Source of the DNA: JAWOLE01 sp963815655
Lineage (GTDB): Bacteria > Acidobacteriota > Thermoanaerobaculia > UBA5066 > Gp7-AA6
Assembly (NCBI GenBank): GCA_963815655.1
Contig: CAWFHK010000001.1
Coordinates: 1,240,001 to 1,304,000 of the forward strand
DNA length: 64,000 nt
Direction of reading: 5' to 3'
Shown here piece after piece: positions 57,061 to 64,000 of this stretch. How positions within the stretch are numbered: position 1 is the first letter of the stretch; each line of letters opens with the position of its first letter. A model generated the notes under the pieces. It did not search any database, was not told the origin of the DNA, and worked only from the letters and a program-made list of their open reading frames with translations. The position numbers and the translations under genes are program-made.

Positions 57061-60000
57061 CTAGTGCTCCTTCCAGTCGCGGATGGTGCTCGTGACGGAG
57101 AGCCCGAAGGCTTCGCCCAACAGGCCCGAGCCCTGCTCCTGGATGATGGCGAGAATCTCCCCCTTCAGGTTGATCGAGCTCGACATGCCCAGGGCGACCC
57201 CGGGGTTGCTGATCTCCTCGTAGCGCGCCCTTCCGGACACCGGCGAGCCGTCCGAGAATTTCATCGCATAGATCCGCGAAAAGCCGGAGGGCTTGCAAGG
57301 GTCGCTCAGGTCGGTTTGCAGCCGAAAAGTCGTGAAAACGAGGTAGCCCGCCTGGGCCAGGGCCAGGGTCGTCGTCTTCTCGTTATCGGTGGGATACCGG
57401 AGGAACCATCCGTTGGGCATCCCGCCTCCGGGGGCGCCGTCGCCCGCGTCAAACCCGACCAGATCGCTTTCCGATCGCGTCAGGCCGGCGTCCACGACGA
57501 AGTAGAAACGCTGCGTGTTGGAGCTCTTGTCGAGCAGGTCCGCCCGCTGACCGCTTCCGATGGCGACCGCCAGAGTCTTGACCCCGCTGCCACTGACGGC
57601 GGTCAGGACCACCGTGGGCTCCATGTAGAAGGGGCGCCAGCACGGAGTGGCGCATCCGGAGCGGGAGCCCGCGTCGAAGAGGAGCATCGGGAAGTAGGAC
57701 GCTTTTCCGGAAGCGAGCTTTCCCCTCGTGGTCGATCCCGACAGGTCCGGGGTCAGGTCGACCTTCCAGAGCTGCCCCTTCACGTCCCCCACGTACAACA
57801 CGTCGAAGTAGGCATCGTCATTGATGTCGGCCACTCCCGGCTGGCCGGGAACCGCCCCGAAAGACACGGTGATGCCGTTGCTGTCCTTGCCGGAGGTTCC
57901 CCTGTAGATTGTGGTTCCCGTCTCCGCGTCCAGGATGTACAGGGATGTCCCGGCCGTGTTGCCGTTGGTCGGGTCGTAACCGCCTCCGAAAATCGCCACG
58001 TACTTGTCCTCGCACCCCTTGGACCCGTCGTTCGTGCAGGGGTGGAAGTTGTTGGCCCCGGCGGGCGCCGGTCCGGTGGCCGTCGTTCCCGACCAGAACT
58101 CCATCCTCCCGAGGACCGGGCGGGACCAGGTCTCCCCCATCGCCGGAGCCGTGCCGTCGGTGAACTCCCAGAGCAGCCGAGGATACTCGGTGTGCTTGCC
58201 CGTTCCGCCGCAGCCCGCGGCGCCGTTCAGGCAGGCCGGCGCGACATCGCGGTTGCCCGCGATCGTGCCGTCCGCGTTCAACAGGTCCGGCTGGGTCACG
58301 TCGAGCGCGAAAACGGAATGGCCGCCCTGCCGCAGCCCGCCGACGAGGAGGGTGCGCCAGGCGCGATTGGCCACGCTCGGCGTGCTGGAAAACTCGTTGT
58401 CGGTGAAGACATCCTCCTGTGACAGCGCGCCGTCCGCCAGGTAAGCCACGGGCGCCTCCGTCTCGAACGAGACGAAGAGGCCCTTGAGATTGCCCAGCAC
58501 GGCCCTGGGAGCGAAGCCGAAGATCTCCCGGCCGGTGCCCGCGTCCCAGGTCCCCGGGAAATTCGCGGGATCCCGGCCCCACACACCGCCGTCGAAGGCG
58601 TGAACGAACCCGTCGTTGGCCCCGACGACGACGACGCGCCGGCGCCTGGCGTTCGCCGTGACGAAGCTCTGGTATCCCGCGATGCCCCGCCTCAGGTACG
58701 AGAAGTTCAGCGGGTTCGCGACGACGATCGGATCCGAGTGGAAGATGTCCCCGAGCCTGTGGTTATAGGCCGGGATCGGGGCCGCGCCCGCGTAGTCGGC
58801 CTTGTCCACGAAGAGATAGGACCGCTTGTCACTGCCCGGGACGAGGTCCGGGAACATGTTGCTCTTGAGCTGGTTGTCCCGGTCCCCGCGGAAGAACCGG
58901 ATGAGCGACTGCGTCGGCGCGTTGTCGGTCTCGGACAGGAGCCCCTTCAGGACGCTCCACTGCGGATCCGGGAGGCTCGGGTCGAAGTCGTATCGGATAT
59001 TGGGAACCTGGGCGCCGCTCTGGGAGCCCCAGACGAGCTTGCGGCCCGGCCAGACCGTCACCGCCGGAGACCCCATCTGAGTGGCCGCGTCTCCGGGGTT
59101 CAGCGACGAAAGCGGATTCGTCGCCCCGAGGACCCGTCCCGCGTCCCAGAGCGGCCGGCGACTCAGGACCGAGACGTCATCGGGCATGTCCTGGAGCGGG
59201 ATCCCCGAGACCGGATCCACGGGCGGCAGACCCGACAGCGGATCGATCGCATAGGCCCGCAGGTGCCCGGTCCAGACCGCCCTCAGCTGATGCGGAACGA
59301 ACGACGCCAGGTAGGCAGTCGAGCCGTGCTCGATCTGCACGCTCGGAACCGAGGCGGCCGAGAACGCCGAGGTGGTTTCGACGCGCGTGAAGATGTCGGC
59401 CAGCGCTCCGATCAGGCCCTCCTCGTCCGTGGCCGCGTACGCCCTGCCGCCGCTGTTGGTCGCGATGCACTGGTTGGTGGCGGGGTTGGCGCCGCTGCCG
59501 AAGGAGACGACGAACACGGGGATCTTCGCGGTGCCGAGCGAGGTCGCGACCGTGCAGGGATTCCCGCCGCCCGTCTCGAACCCGTCGGTGATCAGGATGA
59601 CGAAATTCTTGCGGCACGCCTTGAGCGTATCGTCCGTGAACTGGTTGTCGTGGGTGAAGTAGGAGAGCGACGCGGCGAGCGAAGCCGCGATCGGCGTGTT
59701 GCCGAAAGCGGTGAGCGACTGGAGGGGGTCCTCCACCAGCTTGTAGACGCCGGTGGTCTTCTCATAGGAGATGAGTTTCTCCGCGGGCCGGAGCAGGTGC
59801 AGGATCGAGGGCCGGTTGTCGCCGCAGGTGTCGCATCGAACCGGGATCCTCGGCTTGACGGTGCTCCCGGGAAAGTACTCCCACTGGGCGGAGTTGCCCG
59901 GGTTGTTGAAGGAATTCTGCTGGTACTGCTCCAGCTGGTACGAGGTGGAGCTCGAGGCGTCGCAGTTGACGGCGTAGGTGTGCTCGATGAAGGAGCCGTC

Positions 60001-60825
60001 CCATCCGATGTCCGGGTCAGTCATCGGATAGCGGGGATCGCTTGCCAGGGCATACTGGATCGTGTAGACGGTCGCGGTGTCGCTCCAGGTCGAGCCCGAC
60101 TTGGATTGGACGGTTTCCGTCACGCGCAGCGCGGGATCGCCATACGACCCGGACCCGGACACGAGTTGCATCTTGAGGCGGCGGCTCGAAACGCCCTGGA
60201 ACCCCCCGCTCGGGTGGTAGTACACGATCCACCGGTCACTCGCGTTGGTGCCGAAACCCTTTGTCACGGAGGACGGGGTCGCGCCGGTGGAGATCGTGGA
60301 GGGAGACTGCCCCGAGCCGAACAGAGGGTAGTAGGTGTTGCAACCGTGGCGGCCGAACGGGACGTAGGCCCCGAACTGAAGCGGCGCGCCCGCCTGGACC
60401 TCGCTCGTCGCCGTTCCGGACCACGGGTTCGCCGCGCCGGAGCTCTGGGCCCCGGCGATGTAGAGCCACTGCTTGACGACGTTTGTGTTGTTGACGGCGG
60501 TCTGCCCGTTGATCGTGAGGGGCGATCCGGAGAAGTTCTGCTTGAAATGGGCGAAGCCGAAGTTGACCGTGTCCTCGTGGTTGAGCAGGTCCCGGAGGGA
60601 CCGCTTCGCGATCGCGATCTTCGACTCCGGCGCGTCGATGGAGGCCGGATCGGAGACCAGGTCCACGTCCGTCGTTCCCACCATCGAACCGGAGGTGTCG
60701 AGGATCATCAGGACGTTCGGCCTCGCCGGGTTGACGGTCAGGAGCTGCCGGTCGTCGCCGGCCCGCCCGAGAGCCGCAACGGCCAGCAGAACGACGGCGA
60801 GCGCGGTCTTGCGGAGAATCGGCAT
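57061..60825 (-). CDS. pilY1: PilY1-like type IV pilus biogenesis protein
   Basis: PilY1 is a large pilus-tip and surface protein that regulates retraction, adhesion and mechanosensing. The 1254-residue protein has a signal peptide (MPILRKTALAVVLLAVAALG), an N-terminal von Willebrand A-like domain (MIDAS DTSGSM near residue 45, VILITDGFETGGG) and a C-terminal beta-propeller (GANDGFVHAFDG, ALDVTQPD) with a calcium-binding-like DINDDAYFD loop. ATG 60825 has GGGAGGAGGG upstream; the frame beyond it belongs to shadow sequence. It is the last gene of the minor pilin operon. Confidence 0.92.
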   Translation of the reverse strand: MPILRKTALAVVLLAVAALGRAGDDRQLLTVNPARPNVLMILDTSGSMVGTTDVDLVSDPASIDAPESKIAIAKRSLRDLLNHEDTVNFGFAHFKQNFSGSPLTINGQTAVNNTNVVKQWLYIAGAQSSGAANPWSGTATSEVQAGAPLQFGAYVPFGRHGCNTYYPLFGSGQSPSTISTGATPSSVTKGFGTNASDRWIVYYHPSGGFQGVSSRRLKMQLVSGSGSYGDPALRVTETVQSKSGSTWSDTATVYTIQYALASDPRYPMTDPDIGWDGSFIEHTYAVNCDASSSTSYQLEQYQQNSFNNPGNSAQWEYFPGSTVKPRIPVRCDTCGDNRPSILHLLRPAEKLISYEKTTGVYKLVEDPLQSLTAFGNTPIAASLAASLSYFTHDNQFTDDTLKACRKNFVILITDGFETGGGNPCTVATSLGTAKIPVFVVSFGSGANPATNQCIATNSGGRAYAATDEEGLIGALADIFTRVETTSAFSAASVPSVQIEHGSTAYLASFVPHQLRAVWTGHLRAYAIDPLSGLPPVDPVSGIPLQDMPDDVSVLSRRPLWDAGRVLGATNPLSSLNPGDAATQMGSPAVTVWPGRKLVWGSQSGAQVPNIRYDFDPSLPDPQWSVLKGLLSETDNAPTQSLIRFFRGDRDNQLKSNMFPDLVPGSDKRSYLFVDKADYAGAAPIPAYNHRLGDIFHSDPIVVANPLNFSYLRRGIAGYQSFVTANARRRRVVVVGANDGFVHAFDGGVWGRDPANFPGTWDAGTGREIFGFAPRAVLGNLKGLFVSFETEAPVAYLADGALSQEDVFTDNEFSSTPSVANRAWRTLLVGGLRQGGHSVFALDVTQPDLLNADGTIAGNRDVAPACLNGAAGCGGTGKHTEYPRLLWEFTDGTAPAMGETWSRPVLGRMEFWSGTTATGPAPAGANNFHPCTNDGSKGCEDKYVAIFGGGYDPTNGNTAGTSLYILDAETGTTIYRGTSGKDSNGITVSFGAVPGQPGVADINDDAYFDVLYVGDVKGQLWKVDLTPDLSGSTTRGKLASGKASYFPMLLFDAGSRSGCATPCWRPFYMEPTVVLTAVSGSGVKTLAVAIGSGQRADLLDKSSNTQRFYFVVDAGLTRSESDLVGFDAGDGAPGGGMPNGWFLRYPTDNEKTTTLALAQAGYLVFTTFRLQTDLSDPCKPSGFSRIYAMKFSDGSPVSGRARYEEISNPGVALGMSSSINLKGEILAIIQEQGSGLLGEAFGLSVTSTIRDWKEH

Positions 60826-60845
60826 GGCGTCCCTCCTCCCGGCGC

Positions 60846-61361
60846 TCAAGGCCTGTACCCCGGCGGGGTCGACGAGAGCGGCCCGATCTCGACGTCCGCC
60901 TGCAGGGTCTTGATCGCCGTCACGGCCCTGTCGCGCGACTGGCTGACGACCTGATAGTCGTATGTGTACTCGCTCCGCTCCACATTGAGAGAGCCGCCGA
61001 CGTGGACGCGGCGCCCCAGGAGCGTCGGCTCCTGGACACGCACGATGATGTTCGGCGCGCCGGGATCCTCGGAGACGAGGTGGTCCGGCATGCGGAACTC
61101 CGTGAATCCCTGCGCCGTGAAATCCGGCTTCGTGAAGAAGGAGCCGACGGCGATCATCTGGGTCGCCGTCCACTGGACTCCCGAGTCCGCCGAGTACAGG
61201 CTCTTGCTGACCGTGCTGCTCGAGGCCGCCATCCGCCCCTCCGTGCTGGTGACGTACATCAGGGCGAGGCCCAGCAGAGTCATGATCGCGATGGCGATCA
61301 GCGCCAGGATCATGACCGACCCCTTCTCCGCTGTCCGCCGAGGGTTCCGAGGGATGCTCAC
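60846..61361 (-). CDS. pilX: PilX-like minor pilin assembly protein
   Basis: This 171-residue protein begins with a PilX N-terminal helix (EKGSVMILALIAIAIMTLLG, then TSTEGRMAASSSTV), which packs in the pilus core, and has a C-terminal beta-rich soluble region. PilX primes pilus assembly with PilV, PilW, FimU and PilY1. The start is GTG 61361, with GGAGGAGG overlapping the pilW stop codon. It is followed by pilY1 after 20 bases. Confidence 0.85.
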   Translation of the reverse strand: MSIPRNPRRTAEKGSVMILALIAIAIMTLLGLALMYVTSTEGRMAASSSTVSKSLYSADSGVQWTATQMIAVGSFFTKPDFTAQGFTEFRMPDHLVSEDPGAPNIIVRVQEPTLLGRRVHVGGSLNVERSEYTYDYQVVSQSRDRAVTAIKTLQADVEIGPLSSTPPGYRP

Positions 61362-62582
61362 TTAGCCTCCTCCGTTGAAATTCCGCAAGTTGATGCGCAT
61401 CGTGATGACTTTCCGGTTGGCCGCCCTCGATGAGACCGCCGATGCCGACGAATCGAGGGGGAAGATCCCCTCGGCTCCGGGGCGCCCCAGGTACGCCACG
61501 TCGGACTGCGCCGCCCTGGAGACGACGGCCAGCATGACGGCCCGCAGGCGCGGCCCGCCCGCGGCGTAGAAGCTCGCGTACGTGACGCCCGGCTCGCTCG
61601 CCACGTTTCTCGCCCATTCGTCCTTCCCGGGCAACGCGGAGTAGGCCGCCTGCACCGAGCCGTCGATCGCGGTCCCGTCGAGGCCGTCGATCCCGTAGGC
61701 GAACTGCAGGTCCTCGATGTCCTCGGAGATGGGAAAGAACTGGAACGCGCGGGGGCTCACGCCCTTCAAGAGACCCATGCAGAGCGCGGGATGACCCGTT
61801 CGGGTGTCGTCGATGAAATAGACGACGTCGTCGAGGATCCCCCCCCGGATGTTGGTGTCGAGCGCGATCGCGGCGCTGCCGGCATAGGGAATCGTCCCGT
61901 TGAACTTACGGGCCATGGGGTCCGCGAAGCTCACCGTCAGGCGTGCCTGGGGAGGCACGGCGTCGACGGCGACGGCGCTCGCCATGCCGACGTTGTGCAA
62001 CGTCCCCCCGAGACTGTCGTCGGGATGCTGGGACGACACGATGAAGAGGTGCTGGCCGCCCGCGCTCAGAATCCCCTGAAGGGTCTGAAACTCCCCCGCG
62101 CTGTTGTTGGCCGCGCCGTAGGCGGTCACCGCCGGCACGGTGACGGTGTCCGCCGCGCCCACGCAGGGGAAGCAGCCGGCCGACGTCAGCGCGAAGAGCG
62201 GAGACCGGATCACTCCCCGGATCTCGAGGACATCCGTCCCCGGCCGAACCGGGTGGGCGGGACCGCCGCTCCAGTCGGTGAAGGTGAACCCGGCCGGCAC
62301 GTTGTTGTAGCTCGTGCCGGTCACCGGGTCCGCGACGAGAATCGCCTGAGTCACCGGCAGGTCGCCGACCCCGGCCATGCGCACGTTTCGTTCGATCTCG
62401 AGCAGCGCGGTTCGCAACGACTGCTGCATCTCCGCCGCGAGGAGCTCGCTCTTGTTGAACTTGCCGGCTCTGTCGAACAGGTTCAACAGCGCCAACACGA
62501 CGATGGAGAAGATGAGGGTGGCGACTCCCAGCTCGAGAACGGAGAAGCCCGAGGACTTCCTGGCCCGGATACGCGTGTTCAT
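61362..62582 (-). CDS. pilW: PilW-like minor pilin
   Basis: This 406-residue prepilin-like protein has the class III signal: a short leader MNTRIRARKSSG cleaved before FSVLELGVATLIFSIVVLALL with Glu at +5, then a large soluble domain typical of PilW (FYAAGGPRLRAVMLAVVSRA and DDVVYFIDDTRTGHPALC). It probably helps initiate the pilus tip complex. It overlaps pilV by four bases (ATGA) and pilX follows directly. Confidence 0.88.
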   Translation of the reverse strand: MNTRIRARKSSGFSVLELGVATLIFSIVVLALLNLFDRAGKFNKSELLAAEMQQSLRTALLEIERNVRMAGVGDLPVTQAILVADPVTGTSYNNVPAGFTFTDWSGGPAHPVRPGTDVLEIRGVIRSPLFALTSAGCFPCVGAADTVTVPAVTAYGAANNSAGEFQTLQGILSAGGQHLFIVSSQHPDDSLGGTLHNVGMASAVAVDAVPPQARLTVSFADPMARKFNGTIPYAGSAAIALDTNIRGGILDDVVYFIDDTRTGHPALCMGLLKGVSPRAFQFFPISEDIEDLQFAYGIDGLDGTAIDGSVQAAYSALPGKDEWARNVASEPGVTYASFYAAGGPRLRAVMLAVVSRAAQSDVAYLGRPGAEGIFPLDSSASAVSSRAANRKVITMRINLRNFNGGG

Positions 62583-63091
62583 TGGAGATTCGTCGCCGGA
62601 CTCGGGTTGCGCCTCAAACTGCTGACCGTCGCCAGCCGGATCCCCGGCAGGTTCTGCCGCGAGGAGGAGACGGTGACGGAAATCCGCTTGACCCGGTACG
62701 GGGTCCCCGAACTGACGGGCAGCAGGCTGTTCGCGTCGTCCACGTCCAGGAGCTCGACGACCCAGGTTCGAAGGTACGGGTAGACCGGATCGGCCGGCTT
62801 CGTGCTGGGCGCCCCCGTGCGCGGATCGATGTGGGCCGGCAGGTCGTTGGGAAAGGAGGCGCTCGTCTGGCCGGCCGGAACCTGGAGCATCGGGTCCGAG
62901 ATCGCGACGTTCATGAGCTGCTCGAGCTTGTCCCGCGCCATCTCGTTGACGCTCGTGTAGTCATAGGCGGACGCATTGGTCCGGAGGGAGCGAATGAAGA
63001 GCGGCAAGATCGACAGGAGCGCGACGAGAAGGAGCACCATCGAGACGAGAACGTCGATGAGCACCAGGCCCCGCTGTCGCTTCAATTCCAT
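62579..63091 (-). CDS. pilV: PilV-like minor pilin, Asp at +5
   Basis: This 170-residue prepilin-like protein has the leader MELKRQRG and a hydrophobic helix LVLIDVLVSMVLLLVALL. In nearly all type IV prepilins residue +5 of the mature protein is Glu; here it is Asp. The soluble part contains MARDKLEQLMNV, typical of PilV-family proteins. ATG 63091 is used rather than a GTG at 63097; it overlaps the fimT stop. Confidence 0.82.
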   Translation of the reverse strand: MELKRQRGLVLIDVLVSMVLLLVALLSILPLFIRSLRTNASAYDYTSVNEMARDKLEQLMNVAISDPMLQVPAGQTSASFPNDLPAHIDPRTGAPSTKPADPVYPYLRTWVVELLDVDDANSLLPVSSGTPYRVKRISVTVSSSRQNLPGIRLATVSSLRRNPSPATNLQ

Positions 63092-63897
63092 TGCCACGGT
63101 TGCGGTCCGTATTTCGCCGTGAAGCCCGAGGAACTCAGGTGTTTGAGGATGTTCACCTTCCCGCCGAGTCCCGTGTCGTCCACGGAGACGCGGAAGAAGT
63201 CCCGGGCGCCGTTGTCCGTCAGGTAGATCCCCTTGCAGCTCACGCAGGTGTAGGTGCCGTCGGCGAGCGCCACGGGCGCCTGGCTGTTCGCGGCGGCCGG
63301 CGCGACGCTCGTGCCGTCCGGCAGGAAGATGACCCGGTCATGGACGGGGGCCGCGCCGAACCTGGGAACGCAGCCGTCGAACGCGATCGCGTCCGCGTCT
63401 CCCGGAGCGCCGCCCGGCCGGCGAAAGACCACCGGCGGCGGCAGGGAGAAGGTGTGAAGCGTCGGTTCGTTGTCCGAGGCGGGGCTATAGGTGTCCTGGA
63501 CGCCGTTGCCGTCTCCCGCCGCCAGGGCGCCCGTGTGGGGGAAGCTCGGATTCGCCGAGTAGTCGCGAAAGACGACGATCGTGTTGGTCGAGACGTCGAA
63601 TTTCGCGACGACGGGCTGCCCGGAGCTGATCGCCTCGGCCCGCGCCTGCCAGAGCAACGACCGGATCTCGCGCGCGGCACCGGTCAGCCGGACCCGGCGG
63701 GCCTGGATTCCCCGGAAGCCGGCTGAAAACAGCACCAGGATGCTCACGAGGGTCATGACGACGAGGGCCTCGATGACCGTGAACCCGGAAACAGAGCCCG
63801 CGCGTGGCCGCGCCGGAAGGGCTCGTGGGACGCCAACGGGCGGCCACGGCGCTGTCCGGACGCTTCCAAAACCACTGCTGGGGCGAATTCTGGCCAT
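63082..63897 (-). CDS. FimT/GspH-like pseudopilin
   Basis: This 271-residue protein has a long basic leader (about 36 residues) ending SGFTVIEALVVMTLVSILVLF, a prepilin cleavage site with Glu at +5, and a GspH/FimT-type soluble domain (REIRSLLWQARAEAISSGQPVV). It is longer than typical FimT proteins. FimT in other species binds DNA during uptake. ATG 63897 shares one base with the stop of the upstream gene (TGATG). Confidence 0.85.
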   Translation of the reverse strand: MARIRPSSGFGSVRTAPWPPVGVPRALPARPRAGSVSGFTVIEALVVMTLVSILVLFSAGFRGIQARRVRLTGAAREIRSLLWQARAEAISSGQPVVAKFDVSTNTIVVFRDYSANPSFPHTGALAAGDGNGVQDTYSPASDNEPTLHTFSLPPPVVFRRPGGAPGDADAIAFDGCVPRFGAAPVHDRVIFLPDGTSVAPAAANSQAPVALADGTYTCVSCKGIYLTDNGARDFFRVSVDDTGLGGKVNILKHLSSSGFTAKYGPQPWQWN

Positions 63898-64000
63898 CAC
63901 GCTTGGCCGCCTTTTTTCCTTGCGCTTTCCGCCACCGCCGCCGGATCGCTCCGAACGGCCCGACCGAAATGCCGGAGGGCCTTACCTCCCTGAACTCCCA
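63897..64000 (-). CDS. C-terminal end of an upstream gene, TPR-like
   Basis: The minus-strand frame ending TGA 63899-63897 reads ALRHFGRAVRSDPAAVAESA then ARKKGGQA to the stop. This looks like the second helix of a TPR followed by a basic tail. Only about 34 residues are in the window. The TGATG overlap with the pseudopilin gene suggests it belongs to the same operon. Confidence 0.5.
   Translation of the reverse strand, partial: GVQGGKALRHFGRAVRSDPAAVAESARKKGGQA

Noticed and set aside
60826..61617. N-terminal extension of PilY1 by about 264 residues
   Set aside because: That part of the frame overlaps pilX and part of pilW on the same strand in another register, and a signal peptide with a strong ribosome-binding site marks the true start at 60825.

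Overview
The window is a gene-dense, high-GC stretch of a Gram-negative chromosome. Gram-negative traits are TolC, OmpA-type and other lipoproteins, a type IV pilus and LysM lytic transglycosylases. HrcA/CIRCE heat-shock control, a CarD regulator, an MglA-like GTPase with a C-terminal extension and a PilY1/minor pilin operon together suggest an Acidobacteriota-like or Myxococcota/Desulfobacterota-like bacterium. I favour Acidobacteriota, but no rRNA is present and the taxonomy is an inference. I see no prophage, integrase, IS element or CRISPR array; the content is mostly core housekeeping.

Layout. 0-9 kb: the end of a penicillin acylase gene (+); a minus-strand set of TolC, YIP1 membrane protein and LolD/MacB-type ATPase; OppDF-type ATPases; and a large TPR protein. 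9-14 kb: the translation operon ffh, rpsP, khpA, rimM, trmD, rplS, rnhB (minus). 14-20 kb: a Thr-rich lipoprotein with its own promoter and terminator, a glycosyltransferase/methyltransferase pair, and three envelope lipoproteins (DUF4398, OmpA, PD40 propeller). 20-28 kb: AI-2E family transporter, QueG, CNNM/CorC protein, NAD-isocitrate dehydrogenase, TrmB, PgsA, phosphohexomutase, lytic transglycosylase. 28-41 kb: a long minus-strand series from CIRCE-controlled hrcA-grpE-dnaK-dnaJ through prmA, rsmE, ilvE, pilT and recX to alaS. 41-52 kb (+): DUF2520 protein, MglA-like GTPase, MltD-like LysM transglycosylase, ComM, M23 peptidase, SecA, GuaB. 52-56 kb (minus): RarA, three small envelope/TPR proteins, CarD; then tRNA-Leu(CAA) on plus. 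56-64 kb: two small membrane proteins and a minor pilin operon (FimT, PilV, PilW, PilX, PilY1).

The most unusual signal is not a gene. Nineteen gene junctions between 1.3 and 52.3 kb carry arrays of tandem 7-mers (8-mers in one family). Sixteen of them are two-armed: a G-rich array is followed within a few to about 50 bases by an array of the reverse complement, so the whole locus can fold into a hairpin with several registers. Seven unit families occur (GGTAGGT/AGGTGTC, GTTTCAG, GTTGTGA, ATCGGGTG, GGGAATC, ATGCGGT, and CGGGACA as a single arm), and some recur at four loci. The arrays abut or contain start and stop codons, so several proteins (GrpE, RarA, the methyltransferase, TrmB, the acylase) carry array-encoded termini. 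None is seen in the 53-64 kb part.

A second oddity is start codons. RimM and RecX have no ATG, GTG or TTG where homology requires one, and a PD40 lipoprotein appears to start at CTG behind a good ribosome-binding site.
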